Positions 5,218 through 12,309 are shown, numbered from the stretch's first letter. The stretch: DNA of 14,877 nt from an uncultured Lachnospiraceae bacterium (GCA_910588965.1 CAJUSO010000067.1:1-14877); one strand, 5' to 3'. The notes: generated from the sequence alone by a model not told the origin. Numbers and translations: made by a program.

Positions 5218-6567
5218 TCACTCATGGCCTTCTTTCCGATGATGCCTGCCCCTGCCAGGCTTTGCGCCGCCATTTGTATCCTGCCGATATCCTCCGCCAT
5301 GCTGTTCCCCAGCCTTATGCCCTGTATCTTGCATATGCCCCTCCCCTGGGCCATTGCCTTGGCTTTCCCCTTGGCCATTTCCCTGGCCTTCCACTTGGCC
5401 ATTTCCCTGGCCCTCTCTTGGGCTATCGCCTTGCCCCTCCCCTGGGCCATTGCCTTGGCCTCCTCCTTGGCCATTTCCCTGGCCTTCCACTTGGCCATTT
5501 CCCTGATCCTCTCTTGGGCTATCACCCTGCCCCTCTCCTTGGCCATTTCCCTGGCCTTTCCCTGGGGCCTGCGCATCCTTTCTATCCTGTCCATCTTCTC
5601 CCCCCTGCTGGTAATCCATCCCCTGCCCCTTTTCCATCTCTTGGCCATGCCCTACGCTATGGCCATCGGATTCTTCCTGCCTGTGTTTCTCTCCATGGCT
5701 CTCGTTTTTTTCCTGGCGGTATCCCCCTTTGCGGCCTTCCATCTCTTCCTGGCTGTGGCCTTCCCCGTGGCCTTCCATCTCTTCCTGGCTATGCCCCTGG
5801 TCCTCCATATTTTCCTGGCCATGTCCCTCCTCATGGCTTCCCGCTTCTTCCTGTACCGTTTCCCCGTCCTGGCTTCCTTCCCCCTGTCCGCCGCCATGCG
5901 CATGCCCTTTGATTAAGTTGTGGATTTCTGACATGCTCATATCCTTGCACTCATCCACCGTCACGGTATCATCATACTGGATAAGCTGCAGCCACGCATG
6001 GTATTTCCCTAGGGAAAGCCCGTGCACATGGGCTTCTAAGGCGGTCTCCATGCCCACGCTGATACTTTGGCTAATGATGCCGGAATGGCCGGCACAGTGC
6101 TCTACCCCAGACATCAATTCGCCTTCCCGGCTGCTGTCTGCTGCCACGGTAAATACCAATTCCGCCTTCTTTGCCAGGTAGCCTTCCATAGCCTTGCAGC
6201 CCATGATCAGGTCAATGGCATCCGTGTAATATTTCCCCTTTAAAGACAGCTCCTGGAGGATTTCCTCAGCTTCTGCATTAAACGCCTTTACAGATACCAC
6301 TTTGTCAAAACGGTTCAGCGCAAGTTCCATGGAAGGGTTCACATCAATGCCCACATAGGAAACGGGCGACTGCACCCAGAAATAGCCCCCAACCCCCACG
6401 ACCAAAAGGAGCGCCATACATGCTGCCGCCAAAGCTTTGGGAAACATGGGGCGGCGGGACAGCCCGCTCTTTTTCCTGCGTTTTTCTGAAAGGAACTGCT
6501 TTGTCGATTCTACCATCTGAGGTTCCGCTTTTATGTTGTCAAATGCATCCTGTATCCTGTTCGCCAA
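5218..6567 (-). CDS. RsgI-like membrane anti-sigma factor with long Gly/Gln/Glu/His repeat tail
   Basis: About 449 residues in four parts. A basic cytoplasmic N-terminus (1-42) should hold the sigma factor. One membrane helix lies at about 44-64. The extracytoplasmic part starts PVSYVGIDVNPSMELALNRF and is typical of the RsgI middle domain, continuing to about 222 (MSMSEIHNLIKGH). A low-complexity tail of about 225 residues is first His/Glu/Gln-rich (GHSQEEMEG repeats) and then Gly/Gln-rich with two 32-residue tandem repeats. The gene overlaps the sigma stop codon. A GTG at 6574-6576 also opens the frame, but GGAGGTGA runs into it. The TTG at 6565-6567 is correctly spaced from that site and is preferred. 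The tail may contact the cell wall or bind metals; this is inference. Confidence 0.85.
   Translation of the reverse strand: MANRIQDAFDNIKAEPQMVESTKQFLSEKRRKKSGLSRRPMFPKALAAACMALLLVVGVGGYFWVQSPVSYVGIDVNPSMELALNRFDKVVSVKAFNAEAEEILQELSLKGKYYTDAIDLIMGCKAMEGYLAKKAELVFTVAADSSREGELMSGVEHCAGHSGIISQSISVGMETALEAHVHGLSLGKYHAWLQLIQYDDTVTVDECKDMSMSEIHNLIKGHAHGGGQGEGSQDGETVQEEAGSHEEGHGQENMEDQGHSQEEMEGHGEGHSQEEMEGRKGGYRQEKNESHGEKHRQEESDGHSVGHGQEMEKGQGMDYQQGGEDGQDRKDAQAPGKGQGNGQGEGQGDSPREDQGNGQVEGQGNGQGGGQGNGPGEGQGDSPREGQGNGQVEGQGNGQGESQGNGPGEGHMQDTGHKAGEQHGGGYRQDTNGGAKPGRGRHHRKEGHE
5341..5532 (-). repeat. Two 96-bp tandem repeats inside the anti-sigma gene
   Basis: Units at 5437-5532 and 5341-5436 each encode 32 residues of the pattern GQGDSPRE-QGNGQVEGQGNG and onward. 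Within each unit an approximate 12-bp (four-residue) sub-repeat can be seen. This is in-frame coding repeat, liable to change length by slippage. Confidence 0.85.
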
Positions 6568-6572
6568 TTCCT

Positions 6573-7079
6573 TCACCTCCCAGTTTTCCCACGCGGATGC
6601 CCGCTATCCTCATCCTCCAGGACGCCCTTGAGCATCCCACGCGCCCTAGACAGCAGGGAATACACCGTATTCTCCTTCTTCCCAAGAATCTGCCCTATTT
6701 CAGCGGCAGAGTATCCCTCATAATAATGGAGGTAGATGGCGTCTTTGTATTTGCCAGGCAGGGACAGCACAGCCTCCAGCACTTCCCTATGGCTCTCCGA
6801 AGCCTCCTGTGCCATTTCCTGTATGGCATCCAGGGGAACCATATTGCGCCGGAAAAAACTCTTTAAATAATCTTTGCAGGCATTGATTGCCACACGGAGC
6901 AGCCATGCCTTCTCATGCTCCTTGTCCCGGAAAGGCTCCTCATGCAGCATATATTTCAAAAAAACCTCCTGGAACACATCCTCTGTGTCTGCCTGGTTCT
7001 TGAGATGGTAAAAGCATATCCGCCGCACCATATCTGCATAGGTTTCCACTGCATGGTTTACCTCCGCCTCGCTTCGCAT
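6573..7079 (-). CDS. ECF-type RNA polymerase sigma-70 factor
   Basis: The 168-residue protein has sigma region 2 at about 8-75 (DTEDVFQEVFLKY and the W-L-L-R-V-A-I-N-A-C-K-D-Y helix). Region 4 lies at about 103-155, with LPGKYKDAIYLHYYEGYSAA followed by EIGQILGKKENTVYSLLSRAR. There is no region 3 or 1, as in ECF factors. It directs RNA polymerase to a small promoter set once released from its anti-sigma factor. The start at 7079 is chosen because GGAGGTGAT lies eight bases before it. The stop overlaps the anti-sigma GTG (GTGA), showing coupling. The gene follows the thioesterase by 72 bases without a clear terminator or promoter, so its own promoter is not assigned. Confidence 0.92.
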   Translation of the reverse strand: MRSEAEVNHAVETYADMVRRICFYHLKNQADTEDVFQEVFLKYMLHEEPFRDKEHEKAWLLRVAINACKDYLKSFFRRNMVPLDAIQEMAQEASESHREVLEAVLSLPGKYKDAIYLHYYEGYSAAEIGQILGKKENTVYSLLSRARGMLKGVLEDEDSGHPRGKTGR

Positions 7080-7151
7080 CCCCACATCACCTCCCATAAC
7101 TCTATGATGGCATCCCAGCCATATCTCCCCATCTTTCTTTTGTACGGGGTG

Positions 7152-7628
7152 TTAAAACCCTTCTTTTTTACGCTGTATCCGCAGCTCCCGCCGCTTCTGG
7201 GCTGCTTCCCACTCTGCCTTTTCCCCTTCCGTCTCCAGCAGGATCGGAGGCACCTTCCGGGGAATCCCCTGGGCATCAACTGCCACCAATGTCAGGTAAG
7301 CACGGTTAATGGGCTTGCGCACCCCCTGGAAGTCTTCCACATATGTGTCCACACGCACTTCCATGGAACTGTTCCCCACATACGTCACCCTTGCGGCCAG
7401 TACAATCAAATCATTTTGGAATGCACCGCGGATAAAGCGGAGGTTGTCCACGGAGGCTGTGATGATATTCCCATTTGAATGCCTCATCCCCACCAATCCT
7501 GCAATCTCATCAATCCATTCCATTAACTGCCCGCCAAACAAGCGCTCCGCAGCATTTAAGTGCTCCGGGCGTACTTGGTAAATATGCTCTATCATTGAAT
7601 CGGATGCTCTCTTCGCTTCCATTTCCAT
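7152..7628 (-). CDS. Acyl-CoA thioesterase, hotdog fold (BFIT/BACH type)
   Basis: The 158-residue protein matches single-domain bacterial acyl-CoA hydrolases. NAAERLFGGQLMEWIDEIAG at about 25-44 is the conserved central-helix motif with its Asn and the Asp/Glu pair. ITASVDNLRFIRGAFQNDLI and VRVDTYVED follow on the hotdog sheet. It hydrolyses acyl-CoA to free acid and CoA in the cytoplasm. The start at 7628 fits AGGAGGG eight bases upstream and a promoter whose transcript begins near 7656; the longer frame from 7667 would start before that. The C-terminus is rich in Lys, Arg and Glu. Confidence 0.9.
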   Translation of the reverse strand: MEMEAKRASDSMIEHIYQVRPEHLNAAERLFGGQLMEWIDEIAGLVGMRHSNGNIITASVDNLRFIRGAFQNDLIVLAARVTYVGNSSMEVRVDTYVEDFQGVRKPINRAYLTLVAVDAQGIPRKVPPILLETEGEKAEWEAAQKRRELRIQRKKEGF

Positions 7629-7662
7629 CCGGGTTTCCCTCCTCATAACTCCTTTTGTCCCT

Positions 7663-7691
7663 ATCATAGCAAATACCTTCCATCAAGTCAA
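7663..7691 (-). promoter_or_regulatory. Promoter of the thioesterase gene
   Basis: On the minus strand TTGACT (7686-7691) and TATGAT (7663-7668) are 17 bases apart. The start would be near 7656, giving a leader of about 28 bases. Confidence 0.75.
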
Positions 7692-7794
7692 ATGCAGGAT
7701 GATAATACCCATATCTATCCTCAGCATTACAAACCAGGCACGATTGCAGAATAATCTTTTCCCTAGTGTGCGCGCATCCCCCGGAGGGTTTTCT

Positions 7795-7850
7795 CTTATA
7801 GGAAAGACATGGACTTTCATGCCATACAGCAACACGTTCTTTCCTATAAG
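7795..7850. repeat. Perfect 13-bp inverted repeat in an intergenic region
   Basis: CTTATAGGAAAGA (7795-7807) is the exact reverse complement of TCTTTCCTATAAG (7838-7850), with 30 bases between. It lies between the rubrerythrin terminator and the thioesterase promoter. No T tract follows on either strand, so it is not an ordinary terminator. It could be a regulatory RNA hairpin or the edge of a small repeat. Confidence 0.7.
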
Positions 7851-7853
7851 ATG

Positions 7854-7897
7854 AAAAAAAGCTGCGCCAGGAAACACATTGTGTTCCCTGGCACAGC
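7854..7897 (-). terminator. Terminator of the classical rubrerythrin gene
   Basis: A long stem, GCTGTGCCAGGGAACAC (7881-7897) with GTGTTTCCTGGCGCAGC (7861-7877), has one mismatch and one G-T pair and is followed by seven T on the minus strand. Confidence 0.92.
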
Positions 7898-7960
7898 CTT
7901 TGGGATAGGCCTGGCCGCTGCAAATGGCAGAAACCCGGCAGCCTATCTATACCGCAATCT

Positions 7961-8578
7961 TTACATTGTCCCAAACTTCCCGTCCCCACAGTATGGCGCA
8001 AGTTCAATCCGCACAAACCAGCCCTGCTCGTGGTCGCATACCGGGCAGCTCTGGGGCGCTTCCTTCCCTTCGTATACATAGCCGCAGTTCAAGCACATCC
8101 ACTTTGTCTCCACCTTGGACACAAACAGCTGGTTACTCTCCAAAAGCTTGGCAAATTCCCCGAACCGGTCCCCGTGCAGCTTCTCTATCTCCGCAATCTT
8201 ATGGAACTTCATGGCCGCTTTCCCAAAGCCCTCCTGCTGGGCTGTGTCCCCAAAGTGCTGGTAGACATCGTCATGCTCTTCATACTCATTATGCTGCGCC
8301 ATTTTCAGGAGCTCCGTCATATTGGGGCTTAAATCCACGGGATATGTCCCGTCAATCTCTATCGTCTCCCCTGCCAGTTCCTTGAGCTGGTTGTAAAAGA
8401 CCTCCGCGTGCTCCTTCTCCTGGTCTGCCGTGAAACGGAAGATTTGCTCAATGACATAAAGCCCTTGCTGATGCGCCTGGCCGGCCGCAAAGGTATAGCG
8501 GTTCCTGGCCTGGCTCTCCCCGGCGAAAGCCCGCATTAAATTTTTCATGGTCTCACTCTGCTTAAAATCTGTCGCCAT
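7961..8578 (-). CDS. rbr: Rubrerythrin, classical type (ferritin-like domain then rubredoxin domain)
   Basis: The 205-residue protein has an N-terminal four-helix di-iron domain. Ligand motifs are GESQARNRY at about 20-28, EKEHAEVF at about 53-60, EYEEHDDV and EIEKLHGDRF. A C-terminal rubredoxin-like domain follows with C-L-N-C-G-Y-V and C-P-V-C holding one iron. Rubrerythrins reduce hydrogen peroxide to water in the cytoplasm of anaerobes. The domain order is the reverse of that expected for the gene ending at 227. The start at 8578 (MATDFKQSETM) fits the family N-terminus; a longer frame to 8668 is rejected because those residues are not conserved-looking. It lies 122 bases after the zinc-ribbon gene and ends in a strong terminator. 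Confidence 0.95.
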   Translation of the reverse strand: MATDFKQSETMKNLMRAFAGESQARNRYTFAAGQAHQQGLYVIEQIFRFTADQEKEHAEVFYNQLKELAGETIEIDGTYPVDLSPNMTELLKMAQHNEYEEHDDVYQHFGDTAQQEGFGKAAMKFHKIAEIEKLHGDRFGEFAKLLESNQLFVSKVETKWMCLNCGYVYEGKEAPQSCPVCDHEQGWFVRIELAPYCGDGKFGTM

Positions 8579-8616
8579 ATCGAATCCCTGCCTTTCTACT
8601 GTCATTCTGGGCAGCC

Positions 8617-8646
8617 GGCAGGCACAGGGGCTAGGCCCTGCCTGCC
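8617..8646. other. GC-rich hairpin in the leader of the rubrerythrin gene
   Basis: GGCAGG (8617-8622) pairs with CCTGCC (8641-8646) and CAGGG (8625-8629) with CCCTG (8636-8640), leaving a 2-base bulge. No T tract follows on the minus strand. It lies between the zinc-ribbon stop and the rubrerythrin start and may be a leader structure. Confidence 0.45.
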
Positions 8647-8700
8647 ATCCGCCGGATACCCACTCCAAAAGCAGTATGTGCAGGAACAGGGAAATTTATA

Positions 8701-9054
8701 CTATTCAATCGTCAGTTCGCAAGATCCGCGCATCCGCAGGGGGCATTCGTACATGCCGCTGCTGGCGCCGTTCTCTATGTAGGAGATGGGGCATTTCCGG
8801 CAATCCCCCGGCATAAAGTCAGACGGTACGCTAAAATGCAGCACGGCTTTCCGCCTCCCATCCGATGACTCCTGTAGATTGATGTTCTTCCAGCTTAAAA
8901 TCTGGCCGCAACCGCCGCATTTGTCCATTCCTTTTGATACCATCCTGTTACAGGTAGGGCAGGAATAGCACATCTCATTGATGGAAGCCCTTGTCTCCAC
9001 TACCTCTGCCGGGAATTGCTTAATCAACTGCGCCCGAATATCGTCACTTTGCAT
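8701..9054 (-). CDS. Cysteine-rich zinc-ribbon protein of unknown function
   Basis: The 117-residue protein has a zinc ribbon built from C32-x2-C35 and C46-x2-C49 (CPTC and CGGC). A second cysteine group is at C85-x2-C88, C104 and C112, which could hold a second metal or an iron-sulfur cluster. I do not recognise the family. The start at 9054 follows AAGGAGGG. The gene has its own extended -10 promoter and lies directly upstream of rubrerythrin. A role in redox or metal handling is possible from context only. Confidence 0.75.
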   Translation of the reverse strand: MQSDDIRAQLIKQFPAEVVETRASINEMCYSCPTCNRMVSKGMDKCGGCGQILSWKNINLQESSDGRRKAVLHFSVPSDFMPGDCRKCPISYIENGASSGMYECPLRMRGSCELTIE

Positions 9055-9109
9055 CGTCTTTCCCTCCTTAATAATCATCCATATCATTACATCTATGCCG
9101 CTATTACAG

Positions 9110-9138
9110 ATTATACCATATTTAAGAAAAGATTACAG
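9110..9138 (-). promoter_or_regulatory. Extended -10 promoter of the zinc-ribbon gene
   Basis: On the minus strand TATAAT (9110-9115) is preceded by TGG, an extended -10. The -35 at 17 bases (CTGTAA, 9133-9138) is weak. Confidence 0.65.
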
Positions 9139-9170
9139 CAGTTCTTCGGAATATTTTAAATAGGTTCCCG

Positions 9171-9199
9171 CCCTGCCCGCCGTTCTGGCGCCCACAGGG
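9171..9199. other. GC-rich hairpin between the fumarase operon and the zinc-ribbon gene
   Basis: CCCTG (9171-9175) pairs with CAGGG (9195-9199) and, inside it, CGCC (9178-9181) with GGCG (9187-9190). There is no T tract, so whether it ends the fumarase operon transcript is uncertain. No other terminator is seen in 9139-9243. Confidence 0.4.
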
Positions 9200-9243
9200 T
9201 ATTTTGCCTCATTCCCTGCTGTAGGGTATCGTATTTTCCTGCA

Positions 9244-9801
9244 TTATCCAACAGCATATTCCTTAGCGGCCGCCTCATACAAGTTGTTCCCCTGGGAATC
9301 TATGACCACAACCACAGGGAAATCCTCCACCTCCAGCTCCAACACTGCTTCCGCGCCCAAATCCCCATAGCAGACCAGCGTGGATTTCTGGATACATTTG
9401 GAAAGAAGGGCGCCTGCCCCTCCTACCGCTGCAAAATAAACTGCTTGGTTGCGGACTATGGCGTCTATGACCTCCTGGCTTCGCTTCCCTTTCCCAATCA
9501 TGGCTTTCAGGCCCAAATCCAGCAGCCGCGGGGCATATTTGTCCATACGGCTGGCCGTGGTAGGGCCTGCAGACCCAATGGGGCGGCCTTCCCGCGCCGG
9601 GGACGGCCCCATATAGTAAATGGCGGCGTCTTGGATGGGAAAGGGCAGGGCTTCTGCCCCTTCCTGCCCCAAAACCTCCATCAGGCGTTTATGGGCTGCA
9701 TCCCTTGCCACATAGACAGTGCCTGTAAGATATACATAATCTCCTGCATGGAGATTTTTTGTTGTCTCAGCAGTGATTGGCGTCCTAATATACTGATCCA
9801 T
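9244..9801 (-). CDS. Class I fumarate hydratase, beta subunit (C-terminal half type)
   Basis: The 185-residue protein starts MDQYIRTPITAETTKNLHAG, as is usual for the beta subunit of two-subunit fumarases and tartrate dehydratases. Conserved blocks follow: TGTVYVARDAAHKRL, YYMGPSPAREGRPIGSAGPTTASRMD, MIGKGKRS and AVYFAAVGGAGALLSKCI. Together with the alpha subunit it interconverts fumarate and malate using a 4Fe-4S cluster. The start at 9801 is chosen from family conservation; its ribosome binding site (AAAGGA) is rather far upstream. It is separated from the alpha gene by a complete glutamine synthetase gene, and all three are on one strand. A tartrate dehydratase subunit is the alternative. 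Confidence 0.9.
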   Translation of the reverse strand: MDQYIRTPITAETTKNLHAGDYVYLTGTVYVARDAAHKRLMEVLGQEGAEALPFPIQDAAIYYMGPSPAREGRPIGSAGPTTASRMDKYAPRLLDLGLKAMIGKGKRSQEVIDAIVRNQAVYFAAVGGAGALLSKCIQKSTLVCYGDLGAEAVLELEVEDFPVVVVIDSQGNNLYEAAAKEYAVG

Positions 9802-9885
9802 TTTATGCCAAACCATCCTTTCTATTTCCTGTACCGTTAGGCCCTCAAGCCCCACGGCATTGGCGCGTCCTATTCCTATGCCTAT

Positions 9886-11313
9886 TTACAGATCAAAGTA
9901 CATCTTAAATTCCGCCGGGTTGGGAATCTGCTCCAGCCGTTTCAATTCCTCCCGCTTCCGCTCAACCCATACTTCTATGAGCCGCTGGGGGAATACGCCG
10001 CCCTTCGTTAAATACCCATGGTCTTGCTCTAATGCGTCCAAGGCTTCACCCAAGGATTTCGGCAAGCCCTTTATTTTTTTCTGCTCCTCTGCCGACAGCG
10101 TATAGAGGTTAAAATCATACGGCCCCCAGCCGCGCTCTGCCGGGTCAATTTTACGCTCAATGCCATCTAAGCCTGCCATCAGGATGGCTGCATAGGCATA
10201 ATAGGGATTGGCCGTCGCATCCGGATTACGCAGTTCAAAACGCTTTGTCTCAGGCGTTTTGGCATAGGCCGGTATCCGGATGACCGCGCTGCGGTTGGAA
10301 GTCGCATAGCCAACGGTCACCGGCGCCTCATACCCCGGCACCAGGCGCTTGAAGGAATTGGTGGAAGGGTTGGTAAATGCACACAAGGAAGCGATATGCT
10401 CCAGCAATCCCCCCATAAAATAATGGGCGGTACGGCTCAGCCCCGAATACCCGTCCTTCTCGTAAAACAAGGGCTTCCCATCCTTTAGGAGCAGCATATG
10501 GACATGCATGCCGCTGCCCGCCTCCTGGTAAATGGGCTTGGGCAGGAAGGTCGCAGTCTTGCCCTCCTGGGCGGCCATATTTTTGATAATATATTTAATA
10601 ATCATGGTATTGTCCGCCATATCCGCCATATCAGACAATTCCACCTCTATCTCCATCTGCCCGGGGCCGCCCACTTCGTGGTGGTGGTATTTTACCGGGA
10701 TGCCCCAATCCTCAATCATCATGCAGATTTTGCTGCGCAGGCTGTAACCCACATCAAACGGCGCCGCCGCGTGGTAGCCTCCGCCATAGGGCACCTCAAA
10801 GCCATTGTTCCCCGGCCTATCCAGGCTGCAGTTCCATTCCGCCTGCCGGGCGTCAATCCGATACCCGCTCTGCCTTGGCGTCACCTCGAACCGGGCGCTG
10901 TCAAACAGATAGAACTCAAACTCCGGCCCAATGACCATCCGGTCTGCGATCCCGCTCTCTTTCATATATTCCACAGCGCACAGGCTCACGTTTTTGGGAT
11001 ACTGGCCAAAGGGCTTATGCTCCCCTTCCCCAATGGTGCAGACATTCCCGCACATAGTCAGCGTGGGGACTTCTGCAAAGGGATCCACATAGGCCGTCTC
11101 TGGGTCTGGCAGGAATACCATGTCGCTTTTTTCTACTGGGGCATACCCGTAATTTGAGCCGTCAAAGCCGATGCCCTGGGTAAAGAGGCTCTCCCCAAAC
11201 CGCTCAAAAGGGATGGTGACATGCCTCCAGCGCCCGTCAATATCCGTCATCTTAAAATCAATCATGCGAATCTGCTTTTCCTCGCATAGTTTCTTAATTT
11301 CTTCACATTTCAT
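9886..11313 (-). CDS. glnA: Glutamine synthetase, type I
   Basis: The 475-residue enzyme joins ammonia to glutamate using ATP. GIGFDGSNY (48-55) is the conserved N-terminal block. E131 in GPEFEF, E213 in HHEVGGPGQ and E221 in QMEIEVE fit the metal-binding Glu positions. The GSGMHVHMLLL, NPSTNSFKRLVPGYEAP and RSAVIRIP blocks follow. A segment of about 25 extra residues at 145-175 and a C-terminus ending EFKMYFDL resemble the GSI-beta type. Tyr404 in DFNLYTLSAEE sits where adenylylation occurs in enterobacteria. AAGGAG precedes the ATG. It lies 33 bases after the fumarase alpha gene and 84 before beta. No glnR or glutamine-riboswitch-like sequence is apparent. Confidence 0.96.
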   Translation of the reverse strand: MKCEEIKKLCEEKQIRMIDFKMTDIDGRWRHVTIPFERFGESLFTQGIGFDGSNYGYAPVEKSDMVFLPDPETAYVDPFAEVPTLTMCGNVCTIGEGEHKPFGQYPKNVSLCAVEYMKESGIADRMVIGPEFEFYLFDSARFEVTPRQSGYRIDARQAEWNCSLDRPGNNGFEVPYGGGYHAAAPFDVGYSLRSKICMMIEDWGIPVKYHHHEVGGPGQMEIEVELSDMADMADNTMIIKYIIKNMAAQEGKTATFLPKPIYQEAGSGMHVHMLLLKDGKPLFYEKDGYSGLSRTAHYFMGGLLEHIASLCAFTNPSTNSFKRLVPGYEAPVTVGYATSNRSAVIRIPAYAKTPETKRFELRNPDATANPYYAYAAILMAGLDGIERKIDPAERGWGPYDFNLYTLSAEEQKKIKGLPKSLGEALDALEQDHGYLTKGGVFPQRLIEVWVERKREELKRLEQIPNPAEFKMYFDL

Positions 11314-11346
11314 CGTATGGCTTCTCCTTCCTGGTCTTAAATGCTT

Positions 11347-12192
11347 CTAGATTTCCCTGGCCACATGGCGGTTCACATGGCAGCAGATATTCACTGCCAC
11401 CGGAAGGCCGGCGATATGGGTCGCATAGGTATTGATATTGACGGCGAAAGCCGTGGTCGTGCCCCCAAGGCCGCCTGGCCCAATCCCAAGGCCATTGATC
11501 TTGCGCAACATTTCCTTCTCCAATTCTTGTATATAAGGGATGGGGGAAGGCTCATCCACAGGCCTGGCCAGCGCCTGCTTGGCAAGCAGGGCGCATTTCT
11601 CAAAGGTGCCGCCAATCCCTACGCCCACCACCATGGGCGGGCAGGCGTTTGGCCCTGCATCCCTCACCGCCGTCAAGACGGCGTCCTTCACCCCTTCTAT
11701 GCCATCCGCCGGCTTCAGCATGAAGATACGGCTCATGTTCTCGCTGCCAAAGCCTTTCGGCGCAAGGGTAAGCCTGACCTTATCCCCTGTAACAATCTGG
11801 TAGTGGATGACAGCGGGGGTATTGTCCTTGGTATTTTCCCGGATAAGCGGGTCGCCAACGACGGATTTCCGCAGGAACCCTTCCGTATATCCCTGGCGTA
11901 CCCCCTCCTGGATGGCGTCCTCAAGGCCTCCCCCTTCCACATGGACGTCCTGCCCGATTTCGGCAAAGATAACTGCCATGCCCGTATCCTGGCAAATAGG
12001 GATCATTTCCTCCCTAGCAATTTCCAGGTTCTCCTGCAGCTGGCTTAAAATTTTCTTGCCCAAGGGCGCCTGCTCCGATTTGGCCGCGCCGTCCAGGGCT
12101 TTCCTCATATCCCCTGACAGGCAATAATTCGCCTCTATGCACATTTCCTTGATGTTTTTTGTAATTTCCCCTGCCGCAACTGTACGGACCAT
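11347..12192 (-). CDS. Class I fumarate hydratase, alpha subunit (N-terminal half type)
   Basis: The 281-residue protein carries the catalytic 4Fe-4S part of class I fumarase. C67 in IPICQDTGMAVIF, C184 in GPNACPPMVVGVGIGG and C271 near GLPVAVNICC fit the three cluster ligands. The blocks KDNTPAVIHYQIV, LAPKGFGSENMS and GLGIGPGGLGGTTTAF are typical. It works with the beta subunit at 9244-9801 to interconvert fumarate and malate, and the cluster makes it oxygen-sensitive. GAGGAG precedes the ATG. It is the first gene of the operon, with a promoter at 12281-12309. L-tartrate dehydratase alpha is the alternative, less likely without tartrate genes nearby. Confidence 0.93.
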   Translation of the reverse strand: MVRTVAAGEITKNIKEMCIEANYCLSGDMRKALDGAAKSEQAPLGKKILSQLQENLEIAREEMIPICQDTGMAVIFAEIGQDVHVEGGGLEDAIQEGVRQGYTEGFLRKSVVGDPLIRENTKDNTPAVIHYQIVTGDKVRLTLAPKGFGSENMSRIFMLKPADGIEGVKDAVLTAVRDAGPNACPPMVVGVGIGGTFEKCALLAKQALARPVDEPSPIPYIQELEKEMLRKINGLGIGPGGLGGTTTAFAVNINTYATHIAGLPVAVNICCHVNRHVAREI

Positions 12193-12280
12193 AGCGTATC
12201 TCCTCTCTTCTCCAGGCTATTCTATGTGTTTCCATGCTTCCCTATACGCCCCATAGGTTCCGGCGCACTCACTTATTCCC

Positions 12281-12309
12281 ATTATATTATTCATGGAAAT
12301 GATTTGCAA
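12281..12309 (-). promoter_or_regulatory. Promoter of the fumarase / glutamine synthetase operon
   Basis: On the minus strand TTGCAA (12304-12309) and TATAAT (12281-12286) are 17 bases apart. It lies across the last codons of the DUF4173 gene. The start would be near 12274, giving a leader of about 80 bases. Confidence 0.75.

Noticed and set aside
5341..5532. Regular repeats that could suggest a CRISPR array
   Set aside because: The units are contiguous, in frame and coding, with no unique spacers and no cas genes nearby.
5046..5648. Minus-strand 200-codon frame rich in Met, Ala, Lys and Arg
   Set aside because: It is the anti-sigma repeat read in a different frame; it runs through the operon terminator and has no family features.
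4857..5916. Long plus-strand frames of 283 and 351 codons
   Set aside because: They are antisense to the anti-sigma tail. Their Leu/Pro/His and Leu/Ala/Ile repeats are simply the complement of the Gly/Gln repeat. There is no ribosome site, and the minus frame has the conserved RsgI domain.
7365..7376. GGAAC-T-GTTCC palindrome inside the thioesterase gene
   Set aside because: Its half-site and one-base spacer differ from the TGAAC-N3-GTTCA operators, and it lies within coding sequence.
7510..8079. Minus-strand 189-codon frame overlapping thioesterase and rubrerythrin
   Set aside because: It crosses a strong terminator and two clear genes in the wrong frame.
10498..11157. Plus-strand 219-codon frame
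   Set aside because: It is antisense to glutamine synthetase, whose catalytic motifs are intact.
11341..12048. Plus-strand 235-codon frame
   Set aside because: It is antisense to fumarase alpha, which has all three cluster cysteines.
12219..12295. 25-codon frame between DUF4173 and fumarase alpha on the minus strand
   Set aside because: It starts on the promoter's -10 region with no ribosome site, so it would not be on the fumarase transcript.
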